DNA of 9,425 bases from an uncultured Bacteroidota bacterium. Its GTDB lineage: Bacteria > Bacteroidota > Bacteroidia > B-17B0 > Aurantibacillaceae. Both the position numbers and the translations under genes were made by a program. Of this stretch, positions 6,987 through 9,425 are shown piece after piece. The stretch spans positions 1 through 9,425 of the forward strand of contig CAIXZI010000479.1 in the NCBI GenBank assembly GCA_903923915.1. The letters are read 5' to 3'. Below the pieces are notes generated by a model that saw only the letters and a program-made list of their open reading frames with translations, did not search any database and was not told the origin of the DNA. How positions within the stretch are numbered: the stretch's first letter is position 1; each line of letters starts with the position of its first letter.

Positions 6987-8362
6987 TTCGTTTTATTTAT
7001 TTCCTTGGCATTGGCGGCATTGGCATGAGTGCGCTTGCTCGTTATTTTAATCATTACGGCATCAAAGTGGCTGGTTACGATAAAACACCAACGGTTCTAA
7101 CAAGTGAGTTGCAAGCCGAAGGAATAGATATTCATTTTGATGATAATGTTGAGTACCTGAATTACTTATTGGTCGAATTTACAAAAGAAGAAATACTAAT
7201 TGTTTACACGCCGGCTGTTCCAAAAGATCATGCAGAGTTTGTTTATGTTCAGAAAGAAAAGTACACCTTAAAGAAACGTGCCGAAGTTTTAGGAGAAATT
7301 ACAAAACAATTTAAAAGCATTGCTATTGCAGGTACACATGGCAAAACAACCACGTCTTCTTTAGTGGCGCATATTTTAAAAACAGCCGGTTTTGATTGTT
7401 ATGCTTTTTTAGGTGGCATTACCAAAAACTACAATACCAATTTACTTTTAGGAAACAAACAGCCTAATGAAAATACCTATGTAGTTGTTGAAGCTGATGA
7501 ATACGACCGTTCTTTTTTAACCTTGCATCCTCACATAGGCGTTATTACCAGCGTAGATGCCGATCATTTGGATATTTACGGTGATGTGAGTTACATGCAC
7601 GAGTCGTATACCATGTTCGCCAACCAGGTAAATGCCAACGGAAATTTAATTGTTAAGAAAAATGTTGATAACACATTATCGCTTAACGTAAAGAGGCATA
7701 CATACGCCACTAATTTAGAAGCAGATTTTTGCGCCCAAAATGTAGAGATACATGATGGCGATTTTTATTTTGATGTAAAGAGTTCTTTGTCGTATTTAAG
7801 TAGTGCTGTGTTGGGCATTCCAGGCTTGCACAATGTGGAGAACGCAACCGCAGCAGTAGCTGTGGCGCAATTACTAAACATTGATAATGCAGTCATCAAA
7901 GAAGCCTTGCAAAGTTTTAGTGGAGTTAAACGCAGGTTTGATTATCGTGTAAAAACAAAAAATGTAATTTACATTGATGATTACGCGCATCACCCCGAAG
8001 AGCTGAAAGCAGCCATTGGTGCAGCAAAAGATTTGTATCCAAGTAAAAAAATAACAGGCATTTTTCAGCCGCATTTGTTTACACGAACACGCGATTTTGC
8101 AGATGGCTTTGCCGAGAGTTTGGATATGCTGGATGAATGTTTGTTATTAGATATTTATCCGGCACGTGAAAAACCAATTGAAGGAATTACATCGGCAATG
8201 TTGTTGGGTAAGATGAAATCGACTAACAAAAAGGTGTTGCAGAAGAACGAAGTGCTTACTTATTTAAAAGAACATGATACAGAAGTGCTGCTGACATTAG
8301 GCGCAGGAGATATAGATACGTTGGTTGAGCCGATTGAGAAATTATTGAAAGAGAAGAAATAG
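6920..8362 (+). CDS. murC: UDP-N-acetylmuramate:L-alanine ligase MurC
   Basis: MurC performs the first amino-acid addition to UDP-MurNAc in the cytoplasm. The 480-residue protein contains the N-terminal UDP-binding motif FLGIGGIGMSALARYF (28-43), YTPAVPKDH (96-104), P-loop AGTHGKTTTS (137-146), EADEYDRSFL (191-200), DADHLDIYGD (213-222), HNVENATAA (304-312), YIDDYAHHPEE (351-361), FQPHLFTRTRDF (382-393) and LGAGDI (460-465). YAHHP in place of YAHTP is the MurC variant of that motif. Usually the glycine-rich motif comes about ten residues after the start. Here it begins at residue 28, because residues 9-24 (SPATPFPSGRDGEGFR) are encoded by the end of the palindromic element. No ATG, GTG or TTG lies in frame between the ATG at 6920 and the one inside the motif (about 7025), so the extra segment should be translated. 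The murG stop is 4 bases upstream. Confidence 0.96.
   Translation: MNDDKNIHSPATPFPSGRDGEGFRFIYFLGIGGIGMSALARYFNHYGIKVAGYDKTPTVLTSELQAEGIDIHFDDNVEYLNYLLVEFTKEEILIVYTPAVPKDHAEFVYVQKEKYTLKKRAEVLGEITKQFKSIAIAGTHGKTTTSSLVAHILKTAGFDCYAFLGGITKNYNTNLLLGNKQPNENTYVVVEADEYDRSFLTLHPHIGVITSVDADHLDIYGDVSYMHESYTMFANQVNANGNLIVKKNVDNTLSLNVKRHTYATNLEADFCAQNVEIHDGDFYFDVKSSLSYLSSAVLGIPGLHNVENATAAVAVAQLLNIDNAVIKEALQSFSGVKRRFDYRVKTKNVIYIDDYAHHPEELKAAIGAAKDLYPSKKITGIFQPHLFTRTRDFADGFAESLDMLDECLLLDIYPAREKPIEGITSAMLLGKMKSTNKKVLQKNEVLTYLKEHDTEVLLTLGAGDIDTLVEPIEKLLKEKK
6967..6985 (+). other. G-quadruplex motif in the murC coding start
   Basis: Four G-runs occur with loops of only 1, 2 and 1 bases: GGGG, A, GGG, AT, GGGG, A, GGGG. 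This meets the standard G3+N1-7 rule on the sense strand, so it could form in the mRNA as well as the DNA. It begins 47 bases after the A of the murC ATG. The first two G-runs are also the 3' arm of hairpin 2, so the two structures are mutually exclusive. Folding in vivo is inference. Confidence 0.55.
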
Positions 8363-8451
8363 CGTTAGGGATTGAAGCGAAAATCCTTTTGTTGTAAGCA
8401 ACAAAAGATTGTAGCGGAAAGCCCGACCCGAGTATAGCGAGGGAAACGCCC
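8362..8451 (+). ncRNA. Structured RNA element, probable Flavo-1-like motif, between murC and ftsQ
   Basis: The 98-base murC-ftsQ gap is almost filled by a sequence that folds compactly. A closing helix GCGTT (8362-8366)/AACGC (8445-8449) would enclose two arms. Arm one has GGG (8368-8370)/CCC (8422-8424), a purine-rich internal loop, and a strong hairpin: CTTTTGTTG (8386-8394)/CAACAAAAG (8399-8407) with a TAAG loop, extended by AAT/ATT past one bulged C. Arm two is CCCGAG (8427-8432)/CGAGGG (8438-8443) with tandem G-A pairs in the middle. The paired boxes GATTGAAGCG and GATTGTAGCGGAAAGCCC are, as far as I recall, hallmarks of an intergenic element common in Flavobacteria and relatives, which I tentatively equate with the Flavo-1 RNA family (function unknown). 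No U-run follows the hairpin, so it is not a simple terminator. It ends 9 bases before the ftsQ ATG and could lie in its leader. Confidence 0.55.
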
Positions 8452-8460
8452 AAATAAAAA

Positions 8461-9417
8461 ATGAAGAAGATCAATTTTAAAAAAATAGGAGTACTAGTTC
8501 TTTGGTTTCTTGGAATTGCAGGATTAATAAGCTCGTTGGCTTTTGTAACAGCGAGTGAAAATAAAGTGAAGGGTAAAAAAGTTGACATCGTTATTGAAAA
8601 AGATGACGACAATAGTTTTTTGGATGAAGATGATATTTTAAACTTTTTGAAAGATAGAAATGATACGTTCGTCAATCAACCGATGAAAGATATCAATGTC
8701 TATAAAATAGAAAGGGCTTTAAATACGCATCCATCTATTGCCAGTTCGGAAGTTGCGGTTACCGTTAATGGCGATGTAAGCATCAGTATTAAACAACGTA
8801 AACCGATTGTAAGAATAATCAACTCAAAAGGAGAAAGTTTTTACATAGATAACCACGCAACGGTTATGCCTTTGGCAGATCATTACACCGCAAGGGTTTT
8901 AATTGTAAACGGTTTCATTCCTGAAAAATATTCTCAGTTTTATAATATTTCTGTACCACAAATTGAAAAAGATTCGGCCTTTAAAGCCATTACTGTTATA
9001 GATGATATTTACGAAGTAGCCAACTACATTAAAAATGATTCGTTGCTGAATAGTTTGATCATTCAAATGTACATCAACAACGACAGAGAAATTGAATTAT
9101 ATCCTGCAATTGGAAATCAGAAAATAATTTTTGGCAACGATGACGACATCGCAGATAAATTTGAGAAACTAAAAATATTTTACACACAAGGATTAAATAG
9201 TGTTGATGGTTGGAACAAATACTCCATCATTAATTTAAAATATAAGAACCAGGTAGTTTGCATTAAAAAATTTAGCGATGAAAAGAAAGTTAAACCCATT
9301 GTTGCAGCACCTGTTGTAGCAGAGGAAAAGAAGAAAGAAGATACTGAAAAGAAAGATAAGGTAACGGAAGATAAAGCAGAGACAAAAAAGCCTGCTGCAA
9401 CTGAAGAGAAAAAATAA
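8461..9417 (+). CDS. ftsQ: Cell division protein FtsQ
   Basis: FtsQ is a bitopic inner-membrane division protein; with FtsL and FtsB it controls FtsWI activity at the septum. The 318-residue protein has a short basic cytoplasmic N-terminus (MKKINFKKIG), one membrane helix at about 9-30, and a periplasmic region. That region begins with a POTRA-like segment at about 38-113, including 'VYKIERALNTHPSIASSEVAVTVNG' (80-104) and 'ISIKQRKPIVRI'. It continues with 'FYIDNHATVMPL' (127-138) and ends with 'WNKYSIINLKYKNQVVC' (251-267), the pattern expected of Bacteroidota FtsQ. Residues 274-318 form a low-complexity Lys/Glu/Ala tail with no recognisable fold. Sequence identity to E. coli FtsQ would be low; the call rests on topology, the POTRA pattern, the C-terminal motif and position after murC. 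The start ATG is preceded by an A-rich tract (CAAATAAAAA) without a Shine-Dalgarno site. ftsA and ftsZ would be expected just beyond the window. Confidence 0.92.
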   Translation: MKKINFKKIGVLVLWFLGIAGLISSLAFVTASENKVKGKKVDIVIEKDDDNSFLDEDDILNFLKDRNDTFVNQPMKDINVYKIERALNTHPSIASSEVAVTVNGDVSISIKQRKPIVRIINSKGESFYIDNHATVMPLADHYTARVLIVNGFIPEKYSQFYNISVPQIEKDSAFKAITVIDDIYEVANYIKNDSLLNSLIIQMYINNDREIELYPAIGNQKIIFGNDDDIADKFEKLKIFYTQGLNSVDGWNKYSIINLKYKNQVVCIKKFSDEKKVKPIVAAPVVAEEKKKEDTEKKDKVTEDKAETKKPAATEEKK

Positions 9418-9425
9418 AACAAAAA

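Noticed and set aside
8386..8407. Intrinsic terminator after murC
   Set aside because: The 9-base perfect stem is followed by ATTGTAGCGG, not a U-run, and fits better as one arm of the larger RNA-like element.
8363..8460. Promoter for ftsQ with the Bacteroidota TTTG / TAnnTTTG pattern
   Set aside because: I found no correctly spaced -33/-7 pair in this gap; an ftsQ promoter cannot be excluded but is not supported.
8256..8675. 139-codon open frame on the minus strand across the murC-ftsQ junction
   Set aside because: It runs antisense to the end of murC, the RNA-like element and the start of ftsQ, and its translation is Ser/Leu/Phe-rich with no recognisable motif, as expected of antisense to AT-rich genes.
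9180..9422. 80-codon minus-strand frame opposite the ftsQ tail
   Set aside because: Its Phe/Ser-rich translation is the reverse of the AAG/GAA-rich Lys/Glu codons of FtsQ; low complexity only.

Overview
The window is a contiguous run of a division and cell wall (dcw) cluster. All eight genes lie on the + strand in the order ftsI (3' part only), murE, mraY, murD, ftsW, murG, murC, ftsQ. The AT-rich composition, this gene order, a PASTA-ended FtsI, a long MraY with a periplasmic insert, A-rich sequence instead of Shine-Dalgarno sites before most starts, and a FtsQ with the 'INLKY.NQVVC' ending all suggest a member of the Bacteroidota. I cannot place it more finely. The DNPR motif in MurE points to meso-diaminopimelate peptidoglycan.

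Layout: 1-536 is the end of the division transpeptidase FtsI. From 536 to 4607, murE, mraY and murD are chained by one-base stop/start overlaps (TAATG, TAATG, TAGTG). ftsW follows after 9 bases with a TTG start. murG overlaps the end of ftsW by 14 bases, also with a TTG start, behind a strong AAGGAGG site. murC begins 4 bases after murG. A 98-base gap separates murC from ftsQ, which ends 8 bases before the window edge. No other gap is long; the first seven genes are almost certainly co-transcribed and translationally coupled.

Function: MurC, MurD and MurE are three of the four Mur ligases that build the UDP-MurNAc-peptide in the cytoplasm. MraY moves phospho-MurNAc-pentapeptide to undecaprenyl phosphate (lipid I), and MurG adds GlcNAc (lipid II). 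FtsW polymerises and FtsI crosslinks lipid II at the septum; FtsQ belongs to the FtsQLB regulator of that pair. murF, ddl and murB are absent from this stretch.

The protein content is ordinary core machinery. The unusual material is at two junctions. At murG/murC (6881-6986) there is a 106-base GC-rich element with terminal inverted repeats and two internal hairpins. It supplies the last codons and stop of murG, the start of murC and an extra MurC N-terminal segment, and it carries a G-quadruplex motif just after the murC start. At murC/ftsQ (8362-8451) the gap is filled by a compact structured-RNA-like element resembling the Flavo-1 RNA family of Bacteroidota.
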